14,315 nt of DNA from CAIYMF01 sp943329595 (lineage in GTDB: Bacteria; Actinomycetota; Actinomycetes; S36-B12; CAIYMF01), in contig CALQEM020000068.1 of assembly GCA_943329595.2 (NCBI GenBank), forward strand, positions 1 to 14,315, given 5' to 3'. The notes below the pieces were generated by a model, which saw nothing but the letters and a program-made list of their open reading frames with translations, had not been told where the DNA came from and did not search any database. Shown here in pieces: positions 1 through 7,329 of the stretch (within the stretch, counting starts at the first letter, position 1; each line of letters opens with the position of its first letter). Position numbers and translations under genes: made by a program.

Positions 1-857
1 ACTGCTCGCGCGATGCTCGCGTTGAGCGCAGCATTACCGCCCACGAGTTCACCCACGCCGGGCGCTCTGATGCCGAGTTCGCGGGGGTCAAGGCTGCCCT
101 CGATCACCGATCCGTCACCCCGCGTGGCATCCCACACTCGCGTGGTGGTGGAGGTTGACACCTCGTCGAGGCCGTCATCACCGCGCACTACCAGCGCCCG
201 CTGTCCATGCGCTACCAGCACCTGCGCCATCACCCAGGTCAGTCGTGGGTCGGCGCAGCCCACCAGGGAGGCGGAGGGCCTCGCGGGATTGGCCAGCGGG
301 CCAAGGATGTTGAACACCGTCGGAATACCCAACTCTCGGCGCGCCGCCGCCGCATGGCGCATCGCCGGATGGAACGTGGGCGCGAAGCAGAACCCAATGC
401 CCAGAGTTTCGACGCACTCGACCACGCCGGCGGGCGCCAAGCCCAGCACCACCCCGAGCTCCTCGAGCACATCGGCCGAGCCGCACGCCGAGGAGGCCGC
501 CCGGTTTCCGTGCTTGATCACCCTCGCCCCGGCGGCGGCCGCAACGATCGCGGACATGGTGGAGATGTTGACGAGGTTCGCGTGGTCACCCCCCGTGCCC
601 ACGACGTCGAGGGACAGCCCGGTCACCTCGATGCCGACCGAGTGAGCGAGCATACCTTCGACCAATCCGACCACCTCGTCAGGGTCCTCGCCCTTGGCCC
701 TGAGTCCCACGACGAACGCCGCGATCTGGGCGTCGCTGGCGGAGCCCGACATGACCTCAGACATGGCCCACTCGGCCTGGCCTCGAGGGAGGTGCTGGCG
801 TGCGATGAGAGTGGCCAGAACCGCGGGCCATGAGTCCTCAGCGAGGGGGGTGCTCAT
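1..857 (-). CDS. trpD: Anthranilate phosphoribosyltransferase (3' end cut by window edge)
   Basis: This enzyme joins anthranilate to phosphoribosyl pyrophosphate, the second step of tryptophan synthesis, in the cytosol. Reading the minus strand from ATG at 857 gives 285 codons with no stop, so the last roughly 60 residues lie beyond base 1. Family motifs are present in order: the PRPP loop GTGGD at residues 87-91, NIST at 97-100, KHGNR at 115-119, GSADVLEELG from about 126, a FNILGPLANP segment, and GLDE in the C-terminal part. The N-terminal helical domain (about residues 1-75) is normal. The start lies 8 nt after the stop of the receiver-domain gene, so the two are probably cotranscribed; there is no strong Shine-Dalgarno. 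No other trp genes are visible. A trpD separate from the trp operon and next to ctaE-qcrCAB also occurs in mycobacteria. No truncation other than the window edge is seen. Confidence 0.95.
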   Translation of the reverse strand, partial: MSTPLAEDSWPAVLATLIARQHLPRGQAEWAMSEVMSGSASDAQIAAFVVGLRAKGEDPDEVVGLVEGMLAHSVGIEVTGLSLDVVGTGGDHANLVNISTMSAIVAAAAGARVIKHGNRAASSACGSADVLEELGVVLGLAPAGVVECVETLGIGFCFAPTFHPAMRHAAAARRELGIPTVFNILGPLANPARPSASLVGCADPRLTWVMAQVLVAHGQRALVVRGDDGLDEVSTSTTTRVWDATRGDGSVIEGSLDPRELGIRAPGVGELVGGNAALNASIARA

Positions 858-865
858 GGCCGCTG

Positions 866-1279
866 TCAAATCGTTGCCACTGCGACGCGGCCGCGCAACA
901 GCGTGGCAGCCACCTCGACGAGCACGAGTGGATCGATGGGGTGGGGGACCACGCCGTCGGCCCGTGACCAGGTCGCGAGCCACGCGTCCTGCGGGCGCCC
1001 GGTGAGCACCAGCACCGGCGGGCAGCGGAACACCTCGTCCTTCATCGCCCGACACATCCCCAGGCCGCCTGCAGGTGCGGCCTCACCGTCGAGAATGACG
1101 AGGTCAATTCCGCCCTCGCTCATGAGTCGGGTCACCATCGGCTCGGTGGCGACCTCGAGGTATTCCACCCGGGGGAGTTCGGCGGCGGGACGTCGGCCCA
1201 GAGCCGCCATCACCTGCGCGCGGCAATCAGCGTCGCTGCTGTAGAGCAGGATCGTTAGGGCCTTGGCTGAGGTGTCCAC
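866..1279 (-). CDS. Stand-alone response-regulator receiver domain protein
   Basis: The 137-residue product is a single receiver (REC) domain with no DNA-binding or enzymatic output domain. Visible landmarks are an N-terminal beta strand followed by D16/D18, a probable phospho-acceptor D64 in VILDGEAAP, T93 at the end of the fourth strand (VLVLTG), and the segment PHPIDP at 112-117. In classical receivers the last segment carries an invariant Lys (KP); here it is His (H113). The acidic pair is also shifted relative to the usual DD. The domain may therefore be phosphorylated atypically, or act as a phosphorylation-independent module. No histidine kinase is encoded nearby. Start is GTG at 1279, just downstream of a TANNNT hexamer, and trpD follows after 8 nt. 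The partner and target are unknown. The fold assignment is confident; a regulatory role is inferred. Confidence 0.8.
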   Translation of the reverse strand: MDTSAKALTILLYSSDADCRAQVMAALGRRPAAELPRVEYLEVATEPMVTRLMSEGGIDLVILDGEAAPAGGLGMCRAMKDEVFRCPPVLVLTGRPQDAWLATWSRADGVVPHPIDPLVLVEVAATLLRGRVAVATI

Positions 1280-1424
1280 GCCGAAATCGTACCCTCGTAA
1301 CCTGACGGGCGAGTCGGCGCCTTTGCTATTAGGCTCACGACGTTATCTGCATGTTCCGCGAGGTGCTTCGATCGACCATCGCGCAGCCCACACCACCGAT
1401 CCACTCCACCCGAAAGGCTTGGCA
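1280..1424. promoter_or_regulatory. Divergent intergenic region between receiver gene and rubrerythrin gene
   Basis: This 145-nt region separates two divergent genes and must hold both promoters. On the minus strand TACGAT (1291 to 1286) lies six bases before the GTG at 1279, fitting a leaderless transcript. On the plus strand TAGGCT (1330-1335) matches the actinobacterial -10 pattern TANNNT, but no convincing -35 is seen. The rubrerythrin ribosome-binding site GAAAGG is at 1412-1417. I see no full operator palindrome. Confidence 0.4.
1286..1291 (-). promoter_or_regulatory. Candidate -10 hexamer TACGAT for a leaderless receiver-gene mRNA
   Basis: The hexamer matches TANNNT and occupies -12 to -7 if the first base of the GTG start codon at 1279 is +1. 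The six bases between hexamer and start contain no Shine-Dalgarno. Leaderless mRNAs with this geometry are common in Actinobacteria. The call rests on spacing and pattern only. Confidence 0.4.
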
Positions 1425-1871
1425 ATGACGCTCAAGGGAACTAAGACCCACGCTAACCTCAATGAGGCCTTCGCCGGCGAGTCGCAGGCCAACCGCCGCT
1501 ACCTCTACTTCGCGCGCGTGGCCCGTCAGGCCGGGCTCGACGACGTCGCTGAGCTCTTTGAGGAGACCGCCAACGGCGAGACCGGCCACGCGTTCGGCCA
1601 CCTCGAGTACCTCGAAGCTGGCGGCGCGGGCGACCCCGCGACCGGCGAGCCGATCGGTGACTCCGAGGCCAACCTCGCGTCAGCGGTCGTCGGCGAGACC
1701 TACGAGTTCACGGCCATGTACCCCGGCTTCGCGAAGGACGCCCGCGACGAGGGCTTCGACGAGATCGCCGACTGGATGGCCACCCTCGCCCGCGCTGAGA
1801 AGACTCACGCCGGTCGCTTTAAGCGCGCACTCGACACGCTCCGCGGCACCACGGTCGACGCCAACGCCTGA
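1425..1871 (+). CDS. Rubrerythrin family protein (ferritin-like diiron domain only)
   Basis: Rubrerythrins are cytosolic diiron proteins that reduce hydrogen peroxide. The 148-residue product is one four-helix ferritin-like domain. Candidate iron ligands appear in the expected order: E19 in FAGES, E52 with H55 (ExxH), E91 and E94 in GETYEF, and E125 with H128 (RAEKTH). The C-terminal rubredoxin domain of classical rubrerythrin, with its two CxxC knuckles, is absent, so electrons must come from a separate donor, which is not encoded here. ATG at 1425 is chosen because GAAAGG (1412-1417) lies 7 nt upstream and family homology begins directly after it (K-G-T-x-T); the frame stays open back to 1263 but the extension looks non-coding. 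A strong hairpin follows the gene, then a DUF3501 gene, an association also seen in other bacteria. Confidence 0.9.
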   Translation: MTLKGTKTHANLNEAFAGESQANRRYLYFARVARQAGLDDVAELFEETANGETGHAFGHLEYLEAGGAGDPATGEPIGDSEANLASAVVGETYEFTAMYPGFAKDARDEGFDEIADWMATLARAEKTHAGRFKRALDTLRGTTVDANA

Positions 1872-1900
1872 CCGGCGGCCGGCTCACCTTGCCTTATCCC

Positions 1901-1942
1901 AGTCAGGCGCGGAGTCCCCTCTCGAGGGCTTCGCGCCTGACT
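1901..1942 (+). terminator. Strong 42-nt hairpin between rubrerythrin and DUF3501 genes
   Basis: AGTCAGGCGCG (1901-1911) is a perfect inverted repeat of CGCGCCTGACT (1932-1942). Pairing continues inward for six more positions, including two G-T wobbles, leaving a loop of about 8 nt. No T-run follows, so it is not a classical intrinsic terminator. High-GC actinobacteria often use such U-poor hairpins. It could stop, attenuate or stabilise the rubrerythrin transcript relative to the downstream gene. Confidence 0.55.
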
Positions 1943-2010
1943 GCTGTAAGGGTCCAGATCTCCCCCCTGCTTAACCCAGCCCCTGACCGACTCCAGCCCT
2001 CGGAGCACCC

Positions 2011-2628
2011 ATGAGCCGCACCCTCGCCCGCGACCGTCTCGTCCTCGACCGGGCCGCCTACCTCGCTGACGTTCGTCCCGAGCTTCGGGCCCGACTAATC
2101 CCCCTCCGCGCCTCGCGGCGCGCCCGGCTCGGCGACTCGCTCGCCCTAGAGTTCGAGAACTCAGAGACGCTGCTCTACCAGGTGCAGGAGATGCTCATGG
2201 TCGAAGGCGTGGTCGACGAGTCCGCCGTGACCGACGAGCTCGACGCCTACTCGCGCCTGCTCCCGGAGTCTCACTCCCTCTGCGCCACCCTGTTCATCGA
2301 GGCCGGCGACGTCACGACCGTGAAGGAGGAATTGCGGGCCCTCAGCGGCATCCAGCACTCGATCCGCCTCGAGGTGTCGGTTTCTGGCGGACCTCCGCGG
2401 GTCATCGCGGGTATCGAGGTGCCGGGCCCCGACGAGGAGGGACCGAGTGAGATCACCCATGCGGTGCACTTCCTCCGATTCTCCTTCGATGACCAGAGCA
2501 GGGATGCCTTCCGGGACCCGTCGGTGGTGGTCGAACTCGTGGTCGAACATCCGGCTTACGCAGCGGCCGTGCCGCTGGAGGGAGACCTTCGCCTTCTGCT
2601 GCTCGCCGATCTCAGCCTCGAGCAGTAG
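2011..2628 (+). CDS. DUF3501 family protein
   Basis: The 205-residue soluble protein matches the DUF3501 family as I know it: an N-terminal segment with LDRAAYLADVRPE and RRARLGD, then a YQVQEMLMVE motif around residues 56-65, an ELDAYSRLLPE motif, and a following beta-rich region with ATLFIE. No metal-binding motif, signal peptide or membrane helix is visible. The function of the family is not established. Its genes tend to sit beside rubrerythrin and, in many proteobacteria, a cysteine-rich (CCG-domain) iron-sulfur oxidoreductase; here rubrerythrin is directly upstream but no such oxidoreductase is present. ATG at 2011 is preceded by GGAG (2002-2005) at a suitable distance. The 139-nt gap from rubrerythrin holds the hairpin, so expression of the two genes could be unequal. 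Confidence 0.8.
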   Translation: MSRTLARDRLVLDRAAYLADVRPELRARLIPLRASRRARLGDSLALEFENSETLLYQVQEMLMVEGVVDESAVTDELDAYSRLLPESHSLCATLFIEAGDVTTVKEELRALSGIQHSIRLEVSVSGGPPRVIAGIEVPGPDEEGPSEITHAVHFLRFSFDDQSRDAFRDPSVVVELVVEHPAYAAAVPLEGDLRLLLLADLSLEQ

Positions 2629-2712
2629 GGGTGCTGATCGTGCCCGAACTGCGACTGGTGAATCGCGTCACCCCCGATGCCACCGAGCCCTCTCGTCTGG
2701 CAGGATGAAGGC
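2629..2712. promoter_or_regulatory. Short gap upstream of ctaE, probable promoter region
   Basis: These 84 nt are the only place for a promoter specific to ctaE-qcrCAB. I see no clear -35/-10 pair. CAGGAT (2701-2706) lies six bases before the GTG and could be a weak -10 of a leaderless transcript, but the same bases also contain the Shine-Dalgarno-like AGGA. A small imperfect hairpin (2657-2672) is too short to interpret. Confidence 0.25.
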
Positions 2713-3315
2713 GTGACGGCATCAACGATCGACGAAGCAACAGTCCACGCTCCGGCGAACCGCCCCAATATGGTCGCCGTGGGCACCATCGTGTGGCTCG
2801 CCAGTGAGCTGATGTTCTTCGCGGCCCTGTTTGCGATGTACCTCACCAGCAAGTCCGTGAACCCCGAGGTCTGGGCGGCCGAGACACCGCTGCTGAACGT
2901 CCCCTTCGCGGCTGCCAACACCACCGTCCTAGTGCTCTCCAGTGTGACCTGCCAGCTCGGAGTGTTCGCCGCCGAGCGAGGCGACGTCAACAAGCTGCGC
3001 CGCTGGTTCATCATTACGTTTGTGATGGGCGCCTTCTTCATTGGTGGTCAGGTGTACGAGTACGCGGGCCTCGTGCGAGAGGGAATCACTCTTTCAGGCT
3101 CGTCCTTCGGTTCGGTGTTCTACCTCACCACCGGATTCCACGGTCTGCACGTCACCTTCGGACTCGTGGCCTTCCTCTTCGTCCTCGCCCGCACGTACCT
3201 GATCAAGCGCTTTAACCACCAGGAGGCCTCGGCAGCGATCGTGGTGTCGTACTACTGGCACTTTGTCGACGTGGTCTGGGTGGGCCTGTTCACCATGATC
3301 TACCTCATCAAGTAG
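2713..3315 (+). CDS. ctaE: Cytochrome c oxidase subunit III
   Basis: CtaE is the third core subunit of the aa3 oxidase; it binds no redox centre and stabilises subunit I. The 200-residue protein has five membrane helices (about 22-44, 63-85, 98-116, 133-160, 177-199), the size of the short actinobacterial form. Family signatures are SELMFFAALF near residue 31, GFHGLHVTFG at 141-150, and YYWHFVDVVWV near 180-190. GTG at 2713 is preferred over the upstream in-frame ATG at 2677: AGGA (2702-2705) sits 7 nt before it, and the extra 12 residues look non-coding. The gene leads the ctaE-qcrC-qcrA-qcrB cluster; qcrC starts 39 nt after its stop. The other oxidase genes ctaC, ctaD and ctaF are on the opposite strand several kilobases away, the usual actinobacterial split. 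Confidence 0.95.
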   Translation: MTASTIDEATVHAPANRPNMVAVGTIVWLASELMFFAALFAMYLTSKSVNPEVWAAETPLLNVPFAAANTTVLVLSSVTCQLGVFAAERGDVNKLRRWFIITFVMGAFFIGGQVYEYAGLVREGITLSGSSFGSVFYLTTGFHGLHVTFGLVAFLFVLARTYLIKRFNHQEASAAIVVSYYWHFVDVVWVGLFTMIYLIK

Positions 3316-3354
3316 CTCGTTCACCCCGCACGACAACGCGAGAGAGGTCTTGAA

Positions 3355-4146
3355 GTGAACTCCATGGCTGCCCGCAGAAGGCATCCGGCGACACTCCTCG
3401 TCATGCTTCTGCTCGCCCTGCTCGGCACAGGCGCGATCTACGCCGCCGTCGACTCGGGCACCTCGGCTCAGGCCGCCGACCAAAAGTGGTCGGAGGCTCA
3501 GATCGAGAGCGGCAAGAAGCTGTTTGCCGAGGGCTGCTCCAGCTGCCACGGGCTCAACGCTCAGGGCTCGGCCATGTCTCCCACCCTGCTCGGCGTGGGC
3601 GCAGCGGGCGTCGACTTCCAGGTGGGCACCGGACGAATGCCGCTAGCAGCCCCGGGCGCTCAGGCCGTCGCGAAGCCCCCCGTTTACAGCCAGGCTGAAA
3701 TCGATGCCCTGGCTGCCTACGTGTCGTCCCTCGCCCCCGGCCCCGGGGTTCCCACGGCCGAGCAGCTCGACACCGCCACTGCGGACCTCGCCACCGGAGG
3801 CGAGCTCTTCCGCACCAACTGCGCCCAGTGCCACAGCTTCGCGGGTAAGGGTGGCGCGCTCAGCGATGGAACCGCCGCGCCCAGCCTGATGGATGCCACC
3901 CCGCGGCAGATCTACACGGCGATGGTGTCCGGACCGCAAAGCATGCCCATCTTCGGTAATGGAACGATCACTGTCGAGGAGAAGCAGACGATCATCAAGT
4001 GGATCGCCAGCCTGCAGGCCGATGACAACCCCGGGGGCCTTGCCCTCGGGCGGCTCGGCCCGGTTACCGAAGGTCTCTTCGTGTGGCTCATCGGGCTCGG
4101 TGCGCTCATCCTCGTTGCTATCTGGATCGGAGTGAAGGCCAAGTGA
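3355..4146 (+). CDS. qcrC: Dihaem cytochrome c subunit of the bcc complex
   Basis: QcrC replaces both cytochrome c1 and soluble cytochrome c, carrying electrons from the Rieske centre to CuA of the oxidase within the supercomplex. The 263-residue protein has an N-terminal hydrophobic segment (about 13-32), two c-type haem domains with CSSCH at 61-65 and CAQCH at 156-160, and a C-terminal membrane anchor (about 239-259). Probable axial methionines are in GRMP and QSMPIFG. The haem domains face outside. GTG at 3355 is chosen because AGAGAGG (3341-3347) is 7 nt upstream; the next ATG (3364) is 16 nt from it. The stop codon overlaps the qcrA start by 4 nt (GTGA), so translation is probably coupled. 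Confidence 0.96.
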   Translation: MNSMAARRRHPATLLVMLLLALLGTGAIYAAVDSGTSAQAADQKWSEAQIESGKKLFAEGCSSCHGLNAQGSAMSPTLLGVGAAGVDFQVGTGRMPLAAPGAQAVAKPPVYSQAEIDALAAYVSSLAPGPGVPTAEQLDTATADLATGGELFRTNCAQCHSFAGKGGALSDGTAAPSLMDATPRQIYTAMVSGPQSMPIFGNGTITVEEKQTIIKWIASLQADDNPGGLALGRLGPVTEGLFVWLIGLGALILVAIWIGVKAK

Positions 4147-5261
4147 GCGACCTCACCACCACGAACACGGGCGCGGCCGACGGAGACCCCGGCCACGACG
4201 CCACGACGGCCGGCGAGCACGCTGAGCACGCTGAGCTAGTGCTGCCCAACGGCCGCCCCGCCCCCGCGCCGCTGCCTCATGAGCCGCGCCGAGCTGACAT
4301 CGACCCCAAGGCGGCCAAGCGGGCCGAGCGCCAGGTCTCGATCATGTTCACCCTCGCCATCCTGCTGTTCCTGCTCTTCGTGGTGGCCTACGCAGCGGTC
4401 GACAAGACCACGGTCATCGCGCTCCCGCTGGTCGGCACCATGAGTGCTAGCAACCTCACCCTCGGCCTCACCTTTGGCCTCGCGATCTTCCTGATCGGCG
4501 CGGGAGCGATTCACTGGGCCAAGAAGCTAATGCCCGACGTCGAGGTCGTGCAGATGCGCCATGACCTCGTGAGCGAGCCCCAAGACCGCGCCGAGGCCCT
4601 CGAGATCTTCGACGCAGGTGCGGTCGACTCTGGCTTCGGCCAGCGCCGCATCATTCGGCGCACCCTGATCGCGGCGATGGCGCTCTTCCCCATCCCGCTG
4701 GTGGTGATCCTCCGCGACCTGTGGGTCACCCCGCCCGACTCGCCCACTCCGAGCGCGCTACTCAAGGAGACCATCTGGACCAAGGGCGAGCGCATCGTCA
4801 CCGATGGCTCCTACCAGCCCATTCGTCCCGAGGACATCCCCGTGGGCGGGCTCGTCAACGTGGTGCCGGCCAGCCTGCTCGAGGTCGAGGAGACCGAGGG
4901 CAACCTCAACGCCCGGGCAAAGGCGTCCTCGATCATCGTGCGCATGCGCCCCGAGGACATCCGCTCGCAGCAGGGAGGCACCCCCGAGGAGCCGTGGGAC
5001 TACCAGGGCATCCTGGTCTTCTCGAAGATCTGCACCCACGTGGGCTGCCCCATCTCGCTCTACCAGAAGCGCACTCACCAGCTCCTCTGCCCGTGCCATC
5101 AGAGCACCTTTGACCTCGCTGACTCAGCCAAGGTCGTGTTCGGCCCCGCCGCCAGACCGATGCCTCAACTCGCGGTTACCGTGGATTCCGAGGGATACTT
5201 GGTGGCACGGGGAGACTTCCAATCACACATCGGACCGAGCTTTTGGGAGCAGGGATCATGA
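4143..5261 (+). CDS. qcrA: Rieske iron-sulfur subunit of the bcc complex
   Basis: QcrA takes an electron from menaquinol at the Qo site through its [2Fe-2S] cluster and passes it to QcrC. The 372-residue protein has a charged N-terminus rich in Ala, His and Glu (about 1-60), three membrane helices (about 66-86, 104-124, 172-191), and a C-terminal Rieske domain. Cluster ligands are C297 and H299 in CTHVGC and C316 and H319 in CPCH; C302 and C318 fit the stabilising disulfide. Box 2 reads CPCHQS rather than the commoner CPCHGS. Three helices are typical of actinobacterial QcrA. GTG at 4143 overlaps the qcrC stop by 4 nt; the frame is open 60 nt further upstream but that lies inside qcrC. The stop overlaps the qcrB start (ATGA). 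Confidence 0.96.
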   Translation: MSDLTTTNTGAADGDPGHDATTAGEHAEHAELVLPNGRPAPAPLPHEPRRADIDPKAAKRAERQVSIMFTLAILLFLLFVVAYAAVDKTTVIALPLVGTMSASNLTLGLTFGLAIFLIGAGAIHWAKKLMPDVEVVQMRHDLVSEPQDRAEALEIFDAGAVDSGFGQRRIIRRTLIAAMALFPIPLVVILRDLWVTPPDSPTPSALLKETIWTKGERIVTDGSYQPIRPEDIPVGGLVNVVPASLLEVEETEGNLNARAKASSIIVRMRPEDIRSQQGGTPEEPWDYQGILVFSKICTHVGCPISLYQKRTHQLLCPCHQSTFDLADSAKVVFGPAARPMPQLAVTVDSEGYLVARGDFQSHIGPSFWEQGS

Positions 5262-6973
5262 GCACTGTCGTGAAGGCTGGTGGAACCGTTGTCGACTACG
5301 TCGACCAACGGCTCGGCATCGCCCAGTTCATGAAGCGGAGCCTCAACAAGGTCTTTCCCGACCACTGGTCGTTCATGCTCGGCGAGATCGCGCTGTACAG
5401 CTTCATTGTGCTACTGCTGTCAGGCACCTACCTCACCCTGTGGTTCAAGCCCTCCATGACCGAGATCATTTACGACGGGTCATACCTGCCGCTCAATGGC
5501 ATCAAGATGAGCGAGTCCTTCGCCTCGACGCTCAACATCTCCTTTGATGTGCGCGGTGGTCTGCTCATGCGCCAGATCCACCACTGGGCTGCTCTGTTCT
5601 TCATGGTGGCAATCACCGTGCACCTCCTGCGTGTGTTCTTCACGGGCGCCTTCCGCAAGCCTCGCGAGTTCAACTGGGCCATCGGCGCAGGCCTGCTGAC
5701 CCTCGGCATCCTCGAGGGCTTCGCTGGCTACTCGCTGCCTGACGACCTTCTCTCCGGCACGGGTCTGCGCATCGCACAAGGCATCGTCCTGAGCATCCCC
5801 ATCGTGGGCACCTGGGCGCAGTTCCTTCTGTTCGGGGGTGAGTTCCCGGGAGTCGACTTCATTCCACGGCTCTATACGGTGCACGTGCTGCTCATTCCTG
5901 GCATCTTCTTGGCGCTCATCAGCGCCCACCTCATGATGGTGTGGCACCAGAAGCACACCCAGTACCCAGGCCCAGGCCGCACCGAGAAGAACGTGGTCGG
6001 CTTTCCGCTGCTGCCGGTGTACATGGCCAAGGCGGGCGGCTTCTTCTTCATCGTGTTCGGCGTCACCACCCTGATGGCCGGCCTCGTCACCATCAACCCC
6101 ATCTGGGCCTTCGGCCCCTACACCCCCGACCAGATCAGCGCTGGCTCCCAACCCGACTGGTACATGGGCTGGCTCGACGGCGCGGTGCGCCTCACGCCCA
6201 ACTGGGAGTGGAACATCGGCGCCTACAGCATCAGCTGGAATGTCTTCCTGCCCACGGTGGTCCTGCCGGGCATCATCTTCACCCTGCTCGGCGTCTACCC
6301 GTGGATTGAGAAGTGGGCCACCGGGGACAACCGCGAGCACAATCTCCTCGACCGGCCGCGCAACGCTCCCACCCGGACGGCCATCGGAGTGATGGCCATT
6401 TCCTTCTACGGGATGCTCTGGATTTCAGGTGGCAACGACATTCTGGCCACCACCTTCGGCCTGTCGATTAATACCATCACGTATACGCTGCGGGTCGCTA
6501 TCTTCATCGTGCCGGCCCTGGCGTTCATGATCACCAACCGCATCTGCCTGTCGCTGCAGCGACGCGACCGAGAGAAACTGCTGCACGGCATCGAGAGTGG
6601 CAACATCCTGCGCACCCCCGAAGGTGAGTTCATCGAGATCCACACTCCTCTTCCGGCGAAGGACAGGGCGAAGATTCTGGCCAAGGTCGACCACGTGCCC
6701 ATCGCGATTGAGTCTGGAGTCGACGAGAACGGGGTGGCGAGGCCGCTGCGCTCGATCAAGGGCGCTCAGGCTCGGTTCTCCCGCTGGTACTACGGCGACA
6801 ATGTGGCTCTTCCGTCGCCCGAGGAGCTCGCTGCGGCCGAGGCTCACGCTGCGCACGAGCTTCACGACCACGGGTCGGTGCTCGAGGACTTCAAGAACCT
6901 CGAGATGACATCGGAGCCCGTGCTGCACTCTCCCGCCATCGGCGGCCACCAGAGCAACTCCCACCAGCACTGA
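5258..6973 (+). CDS. qcrB: Cytochrome b subunit of the bcc complex
   Basis: QcrB is the membrane core that oxidises menaquinol and drives the Q cycle with two b haems. The 571-residue protein has the cytochrome b helices plus a soluble C-terminal extension of more than 100 residues, as in other actinobacteria. Haem ligands are H108 and H122 in one helix (RQIHHW, then TVHLLR) and H209 and H224 in another; the 15-residue spacing of the second pair is the cytochrome b6 pattern. The Qo motif reads PDWY (299-302) in place of PEWY, as known for this phylum. The C-terminus is rich in His (ends HQSNSHQH). ATG at 5258 overlaps the qcrA stop and is preceded by GGGAG (5245-5249). An in-frame upstream ATG at 5243 is less likely. 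This homologue of the mycobacterial Q203 target shows no missing residues. Confidence 0.97.
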   Translation: MSTVVKAGGTVVDYVDQRLGIAQFMKRSLNKVFPDHWSFMLGEIALYSFIVLLLSGTYLTLWFKPSMTEIIYDGSYLPLNGIKMSESFASTLNISFDVRGGLLMRQIHHWAALFFMVAITVHLLRVFFTGAFRKPREFNWAIGAGLLTLGILEGFAGYSLPDDLLSGTGLRIAQGIVLSIPIVGTWAQFLLFGGEFPGVDFIPRLYTVHVLLIPGIFLALISAHLMMVWHQKHTQYPGPGRTEKNVVGFPLLPVYMAKAGGFFFIVFGVTTLMAGLVTINPIWAFGPYTPDQISAGSQPDWYMGWLDGAVRLTPNWEWNIGAYSISWNVFLPTVVLPGIIFTLLGVYPWIEKWATGDNREHNLLDRPRNAPTRTAIGVMAISFYGMLWISGGNDILATTFGLSINTITYTLRVAIFIVPALAFMITNRICLSLQRRDREKLLHGIESGNILRTPEGEFIEIHTPLPAKDRAKILAKVDHVPIAIESGVDENGVARPLRSIKGAQARFSRWYYGDNVALPSPEELAAAEAHAAHELHDHGSVLEDFKNLEMTSEPVLHSPAIGGHQSNSHQH

Positions 6974-6987
6974 GCGCGAACTCAGCG

Positions 6988-7329
6988 ATGGCGATGCACA
7001 TCATGAGATTGTCTGTGGCAGACGCCGCCGCTTTCATGTCTGACAGAGAGAGGGAAAACCTCGAGCATCGGGTCCTCTGCCCCTCCGGCAGCCTATGCAC
7101 TCCGCCGGTGAGTCTGCGCGGATTTCAAAGCGGTGACGATCCCACTCACGTCATCATCCTGACCGAAGGTGACTGGACTGCGGAGCAGTTGGACGCGTGG
7201 AGGTCATGCCCTCACCGGCAAGCCATCTGGGAACACGCCGAAAGCGGCGGGGCCAGACACGTCGACTTTGACCACGACAACCACCACGTCGGTGAGTTCG
7301 TTGAGATCTGGGCCGCTAGTTTCGCCTAA
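6988..7329 (+). CDS. Hypothetical Cys/His-containing small protein
   Basis: I do not recognise this 113-residue protein. It is soluble, without signal peptide or membrane helix. Visible features are C31-P with C37 (CPSGSLC), a central GDWTAEQLDAW helix-like stretch, C74-P-H76, and a His/Asp-rich tail (H91, H96, H99, H100), which together could bind a metal. It starts 14 nt after qcrB but has no clear Shine-Dalgarno. ATG codons at 6988, 6994, 7003 and 7036 are all possible starts, so the N-terminus is uncertain. Codon use (AGA, AGG, TTG, CTA) is less GC-biased than in neighbouring genes, which fits recent acquisition or weak expression. Its stop overlaps the stop of the convergent L,D-transpeptidase gene (7326-7329). 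The amino-acid make-up looks coding, but the gene remains unproven. Confidence 0.5.
   Translation: MAMHIMRLSVADAAAFMSDRERENLEHRVLCPSGSLCTPPVSLRGFQSGDDPTHVIILTEGDWTAEQLDAWRSCPHRQAIWEHAESGGARHVDFDHDNHHVGEFVEIWAASFA

Noticed and set aside
13..833. Plus-strand open frames opposite trpD
   Set aside because: The minus strand encodes an unmistakable TrpD without stops; the plus frames are Ser/Pro/Thr- or Arg/Gly/His-rich shadows.
1327..1336. Possible iron-regulator (IdeR/DtxR-like) half site TTAGGCT before rubrerythrin
   Set aside because: Only one half resembles the consensus and no inverted second half is present; it is better read as a TANNNT -10 candidate.
5480..6340. Long minus-strand open frame (286 codons) opposite qcrB
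   Set aside because: It is a low-complexity His/Glu/Ala-rich translation created by GC-rich codons of qcrB; no domain and no start signal.
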